Shown in pieces: positions 10,569 to 21,980 of a stretch of 64,000 nt of DNA. Position 1 is the stretch's first letter, and each line of letters starts with the position of its first letter. Origin of the DNA: Rotaria socialis (Eukaryota > Rotifera > Eurotatoria > Philodinida > Philodinidae). A program made the translations under genes and the position numbers. The stretch lies in assembly GCA_905331475.1 (NCBI GenBank), contig CAJNYU010003023.1:124001-188000 (forward strand), read 5' to 3'. Below the pieces are notes generated by a model. The model was not told the origin of the DNA. It saw nothing but the letters and a program-made list of their open reading frames with translations, and did not search any database.

Positions 10569-12872
10569 ATGGGTGGACAAAAATCCAAATCAACTGTTCG
10601 AAGTATAATAACAACATCAGATGCCACGCAACCAAGACGTCGGATGGTTCAGGATTATCTGGTCATTTGGGTCGATGGTAACATCGATGAAAACACCGAA
10701 GATTCCGGGAATACGCTGGCACAATTGCGCGCAGCAGTGAGTGAAGTGAATGTGTGCACAACACCCGAACGATGCATCGAGTTCCTCAATGAAATGGACG
10801 AAGGAAAAGCTTTCGTCATTTCATCTGGTGCTTTAGGACAAAGCCTCGTACATGACATTCACAGCATGCCAAAAGTGAATACCATTTATATTTTTTGCGG
10901 CAACAAAGAGCGCCATGAACCATGGGCGAAAGATTGGCCAAAGATTCGAGGTGTTTTCACCTCAATCAAACCAATATGTGAATCGCTCAAAAAGGTCGCC
11001 CGTGAATGCGACCACGATTCGATTCCAATGAGTTTCATTCCAAAGCGATGCACGTCAGATGCAGCATTGAACGAGCAAAATCTTAATCAGTTACCGTCAA
11101 CCTATATGTACTCGGTGATTTTCAAGGACATCGTATTAGAAATCGATGATGATGACACCAAATCTATTAAGGCTTTAGAAATTTATTGCCAAAAACAAAA
11201 TATTCCTGACGCAGAAATAAATGAACTAAAGCGTACATACCACCAGAAATCACCAGTATGGTGGTATACATGTGACATGTTTCTATATGGTATGCTTAAT
11301 CGTGGATTACGATCGCTTGACATAGAAGCGATGTCCAAGTTAGGCTTTTTTATTCGAAGTCTTCATCTTCAGCTAAAACAATTGCATCAGGAACAAGCAA
11401 CAAATTTCCAGAAACCATTTACCGTTTATCGTGGTCAAGGAATGAACAAAGAAGACTTTCAGAATCTACTAGATTCACAAGGTGGTCTACTATCGTTCAA
11501 TAACTTTTTATCGACTAGCATGGATCAAAAAGTGACCACGAATTTCGTTCATGGAACCCTGCAAAAAAATGAAGACGTTGTTGGTGTTATTTTTATTATG
11601 AAAATCGATCCAAGTAGAATATCATCTTTCATCACACCATTTGCAATGATTCATCATCACAGTGCTGTTCCATCAGAACAAGAAATTCTATTTACAATGC
11701 ACACTGTTTTTCGTGTCGTTGAAATTAAACAGACAGTCAGGAATCATCGTCTTTGGGAAGTACAATTGACTATTACTGATGACAATGATCCACAACTTTC
11801 TACTCTAACCAATCGCATCAAAGAGGAGATCAGCGGTAGAGGATGGCAACGAATGGGTCAATTGATGCTCATAGTGGGTCATCTTGGTCAAGCTGAAGAA
11901 CTCTACAATGAATTACTCAAGAATCCTTCTAATGATAATGATAAGGTGCATATCTATCATCAACTTGGATGGTTGAAGGACGATCAAGGGAAATATCCAG
12001 AAGCACTTAAATTTTACGAAAAAGGCCTCGAAACAATGAAAAAAACTCTGCCTGCGAATCATCCCTTATTGGCTACTTCCTACAACAACATCGGTGGTGT
12101 GTATAACAGCATGGGTGAATACTCGAAAGCACTTGAATTTTATGAGAAAGACCTCGAAATAACGAAAAAAGCTCTGCCTCCAAATCATCTCTCTTTGGCT
12201 ACTTCCTATAACAACATCGGTCTAGTGTATAGAAACATGGGCGAATATTTGAAAGCACTTGAATTTTACGAAAAATCACTCAAAAAAAAAGAAATATCTC
12301 TGTTTCCGAATCATCCCTCTTTGGCTACTTCTTATAACAACATCGGTTTAGTGTATGACAACATTGGTGAGTATTCGAAAGCATTTGAATTTTACGAAAA
12401 ATCACTCAAAATAACGGAAATATCTCTGTCTCCGAATCATCCGTCTTTGGCTACTTCCTACAACAACATCGGTCTAGTGTATGACAACATTGGTGAATAT
12501 TCGAAGGCACTTGAATTTTACGAAAAATCACTCAAAATAAAAGAAATATCACTGTCTCCGAATCATCCGTCTTTGGCTACTTCCTACAACAACATTGGTC
12601 TAGTGTATGACAACATTGGTGAATATTCGAAGGCACTTGAATTTTACGAAAAATCACTCAAAATAAAAGAAATATCTCTGTCTCCGAATCATCCGTCTTT
12701 GGCTACTTCCTACAACAACGTCGGCCTAGTATATGACAACATGGGTGAATACTCGAAAGCATTTTTCTATCTAGAAAAGGCACTTAGTATTAAACAAAAG
12801 TCACTTCCTTCAACACATCCCAGCATTAAAAACGTAGTGAATATTATAGCAGAAGTGAGCAAGAAGTTGTAA
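10569..12872 (+). CDS. ADP-ribosyltransferase with C-terminal kinesin-light-chain-type TPRs
   Basis: An intronless frame of 767 codons. Residues about 28-145 form an alpha/beta domain (YLVIWVDGNIDENTE, AFVISSGALGQ, IYIFCGNKERH, RGVFTSI) that I know only as a recurrent bdelloid N-terminal module; its receiver-like fold is inference. Residues about 200-415 are an arginine-type mono-ADP-ribosyltransferase with the R-S-E triad: YRGQGM near 287, LSTSMD near 314, and SEQEIL (E-x-E) near 368. From about residue 458 to the end there is one divergent TPR and six 42-residue TPRs (HPSLATSYNNIGLVYDNIGE type). Such enzymes transfer ADP-ribose from NAD+ to protein arginine; TPRs would pick the partner (inferred). 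There is no signal peptide or TM helix, so it is probably cytosolic. A TATA box precedes it and AATAAA lies at 12899-12904. ART-TPR genes are a large bdelloid family. Confidence 0.95.
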   Translation: MGGQKSKSTVRSIITTSDATQPRRRMVQDYLVIWVDGNIDENTEDSGNTLAQLRAAVSEVNVCTTPERCIEFLNEMDEGKAFVISSGALGQSLVHDIHSMPKVNTIYIFCGNKERHEPWAKDWPKIRGVFTSIKPICESLKKVARECDHDSIPMSFIPKRCTSDAALNEQNLNQLPSTYMYSVIFKDIVLEIDDDDTKSIKALEIYCQKQNIPDAEINELKRTYHQKSPVWWYTCDMFLYGMLNRGLRSLDIEAMSKLGFFIRSLHLQLKQLHQEQATNFQKPFTVYRGQGMNKEDFQNLLDSQGGLLSFNNFLSTSMDQKVTTNFVHGTLQKNEDVVGVIFIMKIDPSRISSFITPFAMIHHHSAVPSEQEILFTMHTVFRVVEIKQTVRNHRLWEVQLTITDDNDPQLSTLTNRIKEEISGRGWQRMGQLMLIVGHLGQAEELYNELLKNPSNDNDKVHIYHQLGWLKDDQGKYPEALKFYEKGLETMKKTLPANHPLLATSYNNIGGVYNSMGEYSKALEFYEKDLEITKKALPPNHLSLATSYNNIGLVYRNMGEYLKALEFYEKSLKKKEISLFPNHPSLATSYNNIGLVYDNIGEYSKAFEFYEKSLKITEISLSPNHPSLATSYNNIGLVYDNIGEYSKALEFYEKSLKIKEISLSPNHPSLATSYNNIGLVYDNIGEYSKALEFYEKSLKIKEISLSPNHPSLATSYNNVGLVYDNMGEYSKAFFYLEKALSIKQKSLPSTHPSIKNVVNIIAEVSKKL
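12060..12815 (+). repeat. Six in-frame 126 bp tandem repeats inside the ART-TPR gene
   Basis: Units begin at 12060, 12186, 12312, 12438, 12564 and 12690. Each encodes one 42-residue TPR. Units 4 and 5 differ at only two silent positions, and the outer units diverge progressively. This is typical of recent unequal exchange or gene conversion. Confidence 0.95.
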
Positions 12873-12898
12873 ATGTTTATTTTCCCTAGTATATGCTT

Positions 12899-12904
12899 AA
12901 TAAA
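12899..12904 (+). terminator. Poly(A) signal of the ART-TPR gene
   Basis: AATAAA, 27 bases after the stop codon. Confidence 0.6.
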
Positions 12905-13610
12905 ATAGCTTAAATGATTATTAATTAATATTTAATAGTCGCACGTGTGACCAGGAAGAGCCCCCATGGCCATGAAACGGGTACACATAGAGTGGACCAC
13001 GCCAGACTGGTAGGACAATGTACACAAGGTATGACGTACAAATACGACGACAGTGACCTAGTGTACATGAAAAGGCCTCCCTAGTTCTACACTATTTCGC
13101 CGTCTAGTAACAATGAGTGGCTCTGCTTTTTTTTGTGTTAAAAATAAATTTTAACTTTTAATATTCCGCCCGGAATAATATTTATTTTTTTCGACTTAAC
13201 TCAATCGCTCATTCTCATCTCGTCTCAGTTTTATTTTAGTTTTTAATTTAATTGTAATATCGTCGAATAGTTTTTGTGAACAATCCAAAGAATAAAAATT
13301 ATAAGTGATTTATTTTTTGAATTTATTTGAAAAGAAAAAAAATTATAATTGCATTGTAATTTGACATCATTATTACACCACTAGGGCTAGAAACGAAAAG
13401 AAATTAGTTTAGTAGGATTATACCTTCATTAATTTTTTCCCTCTACTGAAAGGAAGGTATTACGAAAAACGAGTTAAATGCGTTCGTTCATTCCATAGAA
13501 AAGCAGATGCTTAAACTTAACTAAACTAAAGCAAAAACTGTAGAGATAGGTTTCACCGAAGATATCTGGATCGCGGAACACGATGGCGTTGTTAGTTTTT
13601 TGTAAGTTTG
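12905..13610. other. Intergenic spacer
   Basis: No gene seen. A less AT-rich segment at 12940-13130 (agagcccccatggccatgaa and following) stands out from the flanking DNA and may be an old repeat copy. The rest is AT-rich. Confidence 0.35.
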
Positions 13611-13808
13611 TAGTTCAAGCAAGTTTATAATCGATTAGGAGCAGTTTAGATCGTCGCATTTTCGTGATAGGAATTCTTTGTAGGGGAATTTTTTTCAGGG
13701 TGCCATTCGATGGTGTTTACAGTGTTAGATGTATCGTATGGTTATGTGAGATCTTATTACGAATAGGCTATAGGCATCTTGCGGTGGAATTGATTCTCAA
13801 GTTGGCAA
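13611..13808 (+). repeat. Dispersed repeat, copy 1
   Basis: This segment (from TAGTTCAAGCAAG through GATAGGAATTCTTTGT to GGAATTGATTCT) matches the reverse complement of about 55487-55680 with small indels. No coding capacity is seen. Two diverged copies in opposite orientation suggest an old interspersed element of unknown class. Confidence 0.75.
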
Positions 13809-13882
13809 CGGCTAGTCGCTCACCTGCACTAAGACGTTGAAAGCTTTTTTCAAAGTCTTCAGTTTATTCTTGGCATGTCAAC

Positions 13883-15079
13883 CAGAGATGCCGAAAAAAT
13901 CACTTTTCTCAACCCGAGGGTTGACCCTACGGTAGCTGATAGAGAAAACCGGTAAGTTTCAACCCAATTTTTATTTCTATTTAAGCGAATGGGTCATTGG
14001 GTTGGGTTGAGCCCTTCAATCCAACCCGCCGGGTAACCCATTGGGTTAACCCTGGTTATAACCTATTTCAATTCTCTGCTATGTGTAAAAATTGTACACT
14101 GCTGATAGAGGTCTATAGCTATCAACAGATTTCTATTACATTTGTGAACGAAATCATTTTCATTTGAGCGAATAAATTCACCAATAAAAATAAACTGAAG
14201 AGTTATTATTATTCATTTGTATGTAATATAATATAAAATTAATCGAATCTAAAATTTTATTTAGAAGTAGTGTCATTAAACAAAATTGTACTGATCCGAA
14301 ATCGATATCTATATAGTGATGACTTCCAAAAGTTTTAGTCCTTTTAAGTCAATGTAAAACTAAAATAAAAACTAATAGCTCAACATGACTGACCCGAGGC
14401 AGCAAACATTGGGGGTTTGTGTAGGATTTTTCTAATAAGAGTACCAATTTTTCTAACAGAAGACAAGAAAAAATTTTCGGCTGCACTGAAAAAAACACAA
14501 GCTTTCGATTATTGGGGGTTGTCACAGTCCCCGGGACAGGCCAGCTCTGAAACTCAACCAGCATGGTGTACTAATGTAAAATTATGATAGAAATCGCTCG
14601 AGATGTATTCTGAACAACAGCAATCGAACAATATAGAAGGCAAAAAAAGATCTAGTAAAGAAGATAGTGAAATCTGCCTCTATAGCAGAAGGACAACAAG
14701 AGACATGAAACAGAGGAGGGAAGAAGAAAATAGATGATTACAAGAAAGAGATATAAAGCAGAGATCATAAGAGGATAAAATCCGATTCTTGTCTGTTACG
14801 TTTGACCATGCAATTAAATCAATTATAAATATGGAAAAGACGATTCATACCCTATGTTGTGTTATAAAGAAATCTGCATAAAAAAATCCCTTTTGTGAAT
14901 GATTTTACAATATACGTTATTCATGGGTTAACCCAAAGCTAACCCGAGGGTTGGTCGATTGGGTTAGGGTTTAAAATTCTCAAATGGCCGGAGGACTACG
15001 TTGGATTGGGTTAGGGTTGACCCATGGGTCACCCAACCCGGTGGGTAGCGGTGACGACCCAACCCATCTGGCATCTCTG
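13883..15079. mobile_element. Non-autonomous hAT-like DNA transposon with AACCC-rich ends (1,197 bp)
   Basis: Perfect 10 bp terminal inverted repeats CAGAGATGCC at both ends. Just inside each end, about 100-150 bp is packed with GGGTTGGGTT/AACCCAACCC words in inverted arrangement (13910-14060 and 14930-15065). The middle is AT-rich without a transposase frame. CAGRG-type termini with short subterminal motifs suit the hAT superfamily, but the expected 8 bp target duplication is not visible (only AAC on both sides), so class is tentative. Confidence 0.65.
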
Positions 15080-15688
15080 AACTAAATGATGAAAGAGAAA
15101 AAGCTTATTGGGCGAACCAATTCGAATTTCTCTCACAGCTACATGCAACAAAATTGACGAATGAATTTCTTGAATAAAAAACGACAAGCAGTGTCATGAC
15201 AGCTACATAAAGAAAACAGAATGAAAATGTTTCTTGATATGCCATGTCGGTGTCGTTCGGAACTGTTACTCCATCAATTACACTCACAATAAGACCAAAT
15301 CGTACCCACAACAACACTATGATATTCTCTAGAGAACGAAAAAGAAGCAAACGTGAAACTATATGTTCACTCTTTTCAACTTTTGAGGACGACGCATGAC
15401 ATTTTTTTTCAAAACATTGGCAGCGACGGTGATTATTCAGCTTACACCTCTACCGATGTATTCCTACACGTATTCTAGGTAAATTGAGTTATTATTTAGA
15501 CGTCATTCACTGTTACAGAAATATAACCATCAAATCAAGGATATAATTGTTTGAGTGTTCGTACGATTACAATATGCTGAGTGGGAGTCACTATGAAGTG
15601 AAAGCAGAAAAATTAAATTCTACAACAAAAGACAGAAAAATGAAGAATGTTAATGTTCAAACGTAAGGAATCAGTTGAAGGTTTATAG
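15080..15688. other. Intergenic / 3' flank of the NHL gene
   Basis: Unremarkable sequence between the transposon and the stop codon of the minus-strand NHL gene. An 81-codon minus-strand frame at 15105-15350 has hydrophobic stretches but no recognisable family and was not called. Confidence 0.4.
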
Positions 15689-18600
15689 TCAACTAAATAT
15701 TTGTATCCGATTATTACTCGTGTCTGCGACATAAAGATTGAATTGATTGTCAAGTGCTATTGAACGTGGATTATTGAGTAAGTTAGCTGCGTTACCTGGC
15801 ACTCCTGTTACACCTGCAATGGTTGTCCCATTTCGTTGACCAGCAGAAAAAAACTGTATGCGATGATTGGATGTGTCGGCTACATACATATTGCCCAGTG
15901 AATCAAAGATCACGCATGCGGGGTTGTTGAGCATTGTTGGTGAACTGCCAGAAAAACCCGGATATCCAGCAACAAGTGTCCATCCAGCAGCACCTATGAC
16001 CCAGCGAACAATAGCGTGGGCACCCGTGTTAGCAATCACTAAGCTGTTGGATGCTGAATCAAAGTAAACTGCCATAGGGTTATATAGCTGATTGTTCAGC
16101 GTCCCTGCTCCATTCCCACCGGCGACAACTGTGCCTGCTATTGCACCTGATGCATAACTCATTATGCGATGATTGTTAGTGTCCGCTATGTAAAGTGTGC
16201 TTGAGTTCTCATTAAGTGCAAGGCCGCAATGATTATTCAGTTGATTTGATGTAGAACCATTACCACCTAAAAAGAACTTAGACATAAGATTCGTAAAAAA
16301 CAGCACAATGTCTGAGAATTCTGTTTTGGGGTTGTACTTTCTTTTTTTTTGAAACCTATGTAGGTTGTTGCATATTTATGTCTGTATGTGTGACGCCATC
16401 CAAAGGCAGAATTCCAGGTTTACTCATTCTGTCCACAGTGCGACACAAACATCAACAAATGTGACGCTCACACAAAAGAACGAGGCGAAAGGGCTATGCT
16501 TAGTAGCATGTGTTTTTTAATGATACTTATTTCAACGTACTTTTCTAGAAGATTTTCCCACTCATACGAAGAGCTCTGAGCAAACATACACATTTGAAAA
16601 GAACCTGTTTCGCCTATTCTCATTTTGAAGAACAACCTCGTCTTCGATTTCTGTAACCAGATCGGATTCGATCGATAAGTGAGATGATTGATGATCTGGT
16701 GGCCATGAAATGAAAAGAAACTCAAACAGTCGAGGTCAATTTTTGTGAAGCTCGATTATTAATGAGTGATGATGATGATCTATTAAGTGAAAAAAGCGTT
16801 CCACTCTTAGATCGTGAATTCATTAAAATAAGCAGTTAGCGAAGAAAACAGTACTGCTATCTACAAGAGTGGCAGAGCAGAAAGCTATCGGATTCACCAT
16901 GACACTCACTGTTAGTTTAAAATGGATTGCATCAGACTCGACTATGATATAAACAAGCCAATTCAAGAAATCAATAAAAATCATTAAAATTCAATAGAAA
17001 TCAGGGCTTTACTTTCAATCTTATTACTGAAATTTTCTTTGTGATTCTGAATGATTCCCATTGACTTTTCAATAATTTCTGATGGTTCTCAGTTGTGCTA
17101 GTCATTGGTGAAAAACTATTTGAAGCTTATACAACTTTGGCTAATAATTGATATTTTAGTGATTGCCGCTTCACTGATACTCTCATTGTTTATCCCTACA
17201 CTTTTGAAATAGTGGAAAGACTTTTCATTAAACACTATCTCTACTCATACAAATATGCTGTTGATGAAAAATCTCTTTTGCTGCTCTTTTTCTCTCACCG
17301 ATTCCAGCGACGGTTGTTCCCGACAATGCACCACTAGAAAAAAATTGAACTCGTCCATTCACCGAATCAGCCACATAGATATTGGAATTCGTGTCAACAT
17401 AAACACCATTGGGCTGGTTCAAATAATAAGACGTAGCACCTGCTACTCCATTCGTCTGTCCAGCCACCGTTGTTCCCGTTGAGTAGCCGATAATCCATTT
17501 CTGAATTCGATTGTTACCTTGATCAGCGATGTAAAGAGCATTGGATGAATCTAATACAATAGTCCAGGGATTCGAAAGCCGATTAGTTGCCGATGACCCT
17601 CCGTTTCCGGTACCGGCAACAGTGGTTCCAGTTGCACTCCAACTCAGTTGGTATGTGGTAGCTACAAAAGCAACCGGAGTATTCACTTTATAACCCTAAT
17701 AAACCTTCTTAAGCATTTTCTAAGATGAACGAGATATCTATATTTTGTCTATATAGTTGATGATACTTTGCTAGAGAACATGATATAGTCGTACTAACCT
17801 CATTCGATGATCAACGGTGATCAAAATCGCTCTACTGTCTTATTGTATTGTTTCAGCTGGTTTAAAAACTGTTAGTGCAATCCATACGTGATTAGAAATA
17901 TGAAATATGGTCTGACTAATATTACTCATTGCCTAAAAACTGATATTTAGCTTATATATATGTATATATGTTGGGTTATATTTCTATATCATGGTTTACT
18001 GTACAGTCTAGAACTTCATCAACTTGGAAATACTTCATATATATTCCAATTAGATGCTATGCTTATGCATTATGCTCGATAGTCGTTTGAATACATCGAT
18101 CACAATGTGTGATCATATCTCAAGTCTGCCTGTCATAGTCTGTAATGGAAACTTGATTAGTTAGATATTGATTAAATAGTGAACAAAAACATATTTTACG
18201 GTCTATCAGGGGCAAACTTCTACCATATATACTTAAGCAATCCGTTTGGATTGTATTTCATAAAAGGTGTATTGAAATGACAGAAAAAAAACCTGTCCCC
18301 AACAGATTACTATCGTTGTATCTATGTAACATTGATATCAACCATCACTCTATCTGCAATCTTTAGCATCAAACGACCACTCTTGGATACATTGGAGTCG
18401 TGCTAAATATTTCAATGCATTGTTTCTCAGTTTTCCAAAGTTCTATGCAACTACCTTACATATTTTGCTTAAAAACTCCACCTGCAAAAGAACCAACTTG
18501 ATACCAGTTTATGGCAACTAAAAATGGCTCATACTGGTTTTCTTTTGGAAAATCATTAAACTACTGCATTGAAATCTGATTTTGCTTTACACATCATTTT

Positions 18601-19241
18601 CATAGGTTAGAGAAAATTCGTTCTAATACATTTATGTTGATGCTGAATATCAATAATACTCACCTGTCGTTGAGCTAGCTATTGTTGTTTGCGACATATG
18701 AACAATCGAGTAAATACTCATGGACAACGCTACCAAGGCTATCACTGCAATGATAATACCGATGGCGAAAGCAATCATCAATGGGTTTGAAAATGTTTTT
18801 TTATCTTCTTTAGATGAGGCTTTTGGTACTCTAGAAGCAGTAGCACTCCGATAGTAAATACCGGTACATGTATGATAGAAGAAAAGAAATTGACTAAATA
18901 AATTCTACAACTTACTCGGCATAGCTATATGGCGATTGTTTGAAATGATTAGAATCGATTGGTGAAATTAATGCTGATTTCGATTGAGTTGCATCATTTG
19001 ACATCTCTGTATTGTTCAATGATATTGGTTGAAATTGAATGGATTGTGCTGACAGTGCTCTAGTTTCGGCTGGTGGTTGGGTATCAATATTGGAAATTTG
19101 TTCTTTTGTATGAATTGGTTTTACCTGAGAAAGAAAAAAGTGTACGCGATGAAATAAAATTTGAAAAGCACTAATGACTACTTTCGAAGATCGTGATCTC
19201 TTTGAGACATGAATAATTCGACAAGCATTCATGCTGTCCAT
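15689..19241 (-). CDS. NHL-repeat single-pass membrane protein
   Basis: Five exons are read on the minus strand: 19241-19182, 19124-18916, 18830-18664, 17685-17299 and 16266-15689; phases close to 466 aa. The N-terminal ~95 residues are Ser/Gln-rich without a signal peptide. The third exon encodes a TM helix (MIAFAIGIIIAVIALVALSM), giving a type II topology. The last two exons encode six NHL repeats, each with a LYIADTNNHRI or NMYVADTSNHRI core and spacer TTVAG or TIAG, enough for one six-bladed beta-propeller facing outside. NHL propellers bind proteins, glycans or RNA; the ligand here is unknown. Two introns of about 1 kb (16267-17298, 17686-18663) are long for this genome. The start ATG at 19241 is the first in the reading frame that splices cleanly, but a further upstream exon is possible. 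Confidence 0.85.
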
Positions 19242-19243
19242 AC

Positions 19244-19483
19244 ACTGTAAAAAAAATCCGCATAATAATAAACGGAAAAATCGTTTTTGATAGGGCATTT
19301 AACAAAAAAAAGGGTTTATAAAAGTGCAACGTATCATAAACCCTTTTTTTCGTATATGACGAAGATAATAAACGGTTTTTAGGTTTATGATTTGGAAAAA
19401 GGGTTTATCAGATATTTCAAAGACGGAAAAAATGGTATGTGACACGTTGCACTTTCATAAATCCCCTTTTTTGCAGTGCAGTT
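19244..19483. mobile_element. MITE-like element at the 5' end of the NHL gene
   Basis: Inverted termini CACTGTAAAAAAAAT (left) and the reverse complement of TTTTTTGCAGTG (right) bound about 240 bp. The inside contains several copies of GGGTTTAT/ATAAACCC in both orientations and paired GTGCAAC blocks, so the whole could fold back on itself. No coding capacity. It begins two bases before the inferred NHL start codon, so it may supply that gene's promoter or 5' UTR. Confidence 0.6.
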
Positions 19484-20580
19484 TTTTACGTATATGATGA
19501 TGAGGAATGATGGAAAGTGATGAATATATGATTGAATTTAAGTTTACTTAATTTACTCCGGTAATGAAATCTTATTTGCATATTTATTTTTCACCAATGA
19601 ATCCTTATTAATGTGATTTCATCAACATGCCATCGCATTTACACGATATCCTGGTTTCAAACAAAAGAAAAATTCAATTATTTCTGTTTTTTGTCCCTCG
19701 CTTTGAAACACAATTATGTTCTGCTCTTGCACAATGCATATTTTTCCTATCCTGTTTTTCTATGTACGAAACAATTGCTTCTTTTTCACCAATGGATACG
19801 TTATTGATCACTGCTATTGACCATTTTTTCAGTGTATATATCGGTAGTTCGACCCAGGAACAGTCACTATGAGTGTACCAAGATTGAGAACGTGCTTTCT
19901 TTAATGATTAAACCGAATAATCGAGTTAATTATAAAATCTCCCCCCAACTTCAAGCTCATGGTTAATTGTGCCCTTATAATAATATATCTACTTCTGAAC
20001 GAGCATATCTCAAGGGGGGACAAGTGGACTTCTGTACTTCTTGTACTTTTCTGTACTTTTTCGTATTTCAAAAGTGTATTAGTTCTTTTTTTCACTTTTA
20101 CGTTATACTAATGCTGGTGCGATGAAATCCATTTTAAATGTTTATTTTAAATAACGCCTAAGAGCAAACCGATAATATAATGTCGTATAAAACAAGGTCG
20201 AAAATTAAAAAACAAAGCGAGCACAGCAGATGAATAAACTAAACGAAGTAGAACGACCTGCCCACGTAATGGTCCACATTTGTAGGCATAGGCAAAGTTG
20301 AACTTCAAAATTGAGTAAATAAATATAACCATCTTGCAGAGCATTGTCGATAGTGCACAGAAGTGTATTCTTTTATCTAAGTAGCTGCATATATTTTAGG
20401 AGGAAAATATTGTTAAATAACTATCACTCTGTATCGATGAATATACATATTTTTCAAGAGTTTTTATTTTCTGTTTTTTCATGCAGACAGATATGATATT
20501 TTTCAAAGCCGATCAAATCTTTTAGAACTATGCTGAGTAGGCTCTTTAACTATAACAAGAGATCCAGGTAATGTTCTTCC
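19484..20580. other. Gene-free spacer
   Basis: AT-rich DNA. An 81-codon plus-strand frame at 19627-19872 has hydrophobic patches but no convincing family. At about 20011 CAAGGGGGGACAAG resembles the end of the CAAGGGGG-type elements found near the right of the window, but no matching second end is seen. Confidence 0.35.
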
Positions 20581-20619
20581 TGAAGAAAGTATTTATATTT
20601 CAAAAGTAGCCCATTTCAT

Positions 20620-21980
20620 TTTGTGATTCCGCAATGAAAATATGCTATAACTCATTCTTACCCTAAAGCAAGATATTTATGATTCTGCGAATGAGCACTC
20701 TAACGCTGACTTTTTTTGCTCTATCCACAGAACTAGTTGGCTTTTGATACGAACCCTTATTTCGTTACCGAGAGCGTGATGGAATCACCATTGAGTCGAA
20801 CAAGTACGCTTTCCCAAAAAAAAATAGAAACATTGTTTTTCTCTTATAATACATCTTGACTATATTATTATATAGATTATGGTATTTTATAGGTTCACTA
20901 CTTTATTTCAAAACTGATTTCTGACGGTTTCAAGTTATTTTTATTGCTGCAATTGAAAATGCTATTTTAGAGGTGATATTTGATATGCACCTCATACTTG
21001 TGAAATCGAATTTTTATCTTATCAGAATGAACAATGTAAAATGATTTTTCTTGATTATTTTTTCATGAGTAATTAGAGATACGCGCGGCAACATTATTTT
21101 TGGTCCCTTTCCCGACCAAAGCATCGGCACACTTATTGTGGTTCGGATCTCTTTCGGGTTGAAGTTTCATTTTTTATGCTGGTCATGTAATTCTGACTAA
21201 TCTACAGTCTGTGCTTATTTAGAGAAATATGTTGCAGCATTGTTTTCGCACATTTTTAATGTTTCTTGAATACTCATATTTTTATCTCTTTACTACGACT
21301 GTAACTTAGGTTCACTTTACCGAACTCCTCCCCTGCTTGACCTTTACTCTGAGGTACGAAAGTCTCACTTTCTTGCTTTAAGCGGGAAACTTTTGCTTTG
21401 ATCTGGGTCTTGGCATGATATAGTTAAGGTTTTGAGGTTTAGACCTCGGTACAGTTAATGTCTTTTATCCCGGTCCCGGTTCCAGCCCCGATGGCCAGAA
21501 TCGGTATTCATTTTGTTCATTCTCGGAAATTATAGATAAATTTCTTAAGAAGTAGTCACTAAAAAAATATGAGCATTTAAAAAAAGTGATTCTGTGACGA
21601 AAATGGTGATTCCGTTACGAAGCTTTTCCTACCATTCAAAGGCATACTTTTATATATTTTAAATTTTCTTTTTTTCTACTGATGGAATGTCATCTCCACT
21701 ATAACTTTTCTATTGAAAGTTTTTTATTCGCCGTTTTAGTTGAGCTAAATTTTCCAGTTCTTCACATGGGACTCAATCTAGAAGACAGGCTTTGATGATT
21801 CCGTAACGGACCTATATTTTAATCATCAAATTTTCACAAAAGTTTCGAAACCTAATAAACTTTCAGGGTACGCAGAGCAATGAAACTTGGATATATTCTG
21901 AAAATTTCAGCATCATTCAATTTCATTAAGTTGAGTTATTCAAAATACAAAATGAAAAACGTGATTCCGTCACGCTTGGA
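20620..21980. repeat. Cluster of dispersed GTGATTCCGTNACG motifs
   Basis: Copies or near-copies occur near 20623, 20776 (reverse), 21586, 21606, 21796 and 21961, with a weaker one near 20680. The shared core is TGATTCCGTNACG. The intervening DNA is not repeated and shows no gene. A GC-richer patch with cccggt words lies at 21300-21520. Confidence 0.6.

Noticed and set aside
15105-15350. 81-codon minus-strand hydrophobic frame
   Set aside because: No family resemblance and no splice continuity; it lies between a transposon and the NHL gene end.
19627-19872. Possible GPCR-like fragment on plus strand
   Set aside because: Hydrophobic stretches and an occasional Cys only; no diagnostic motif such as DRY or NPxxY.
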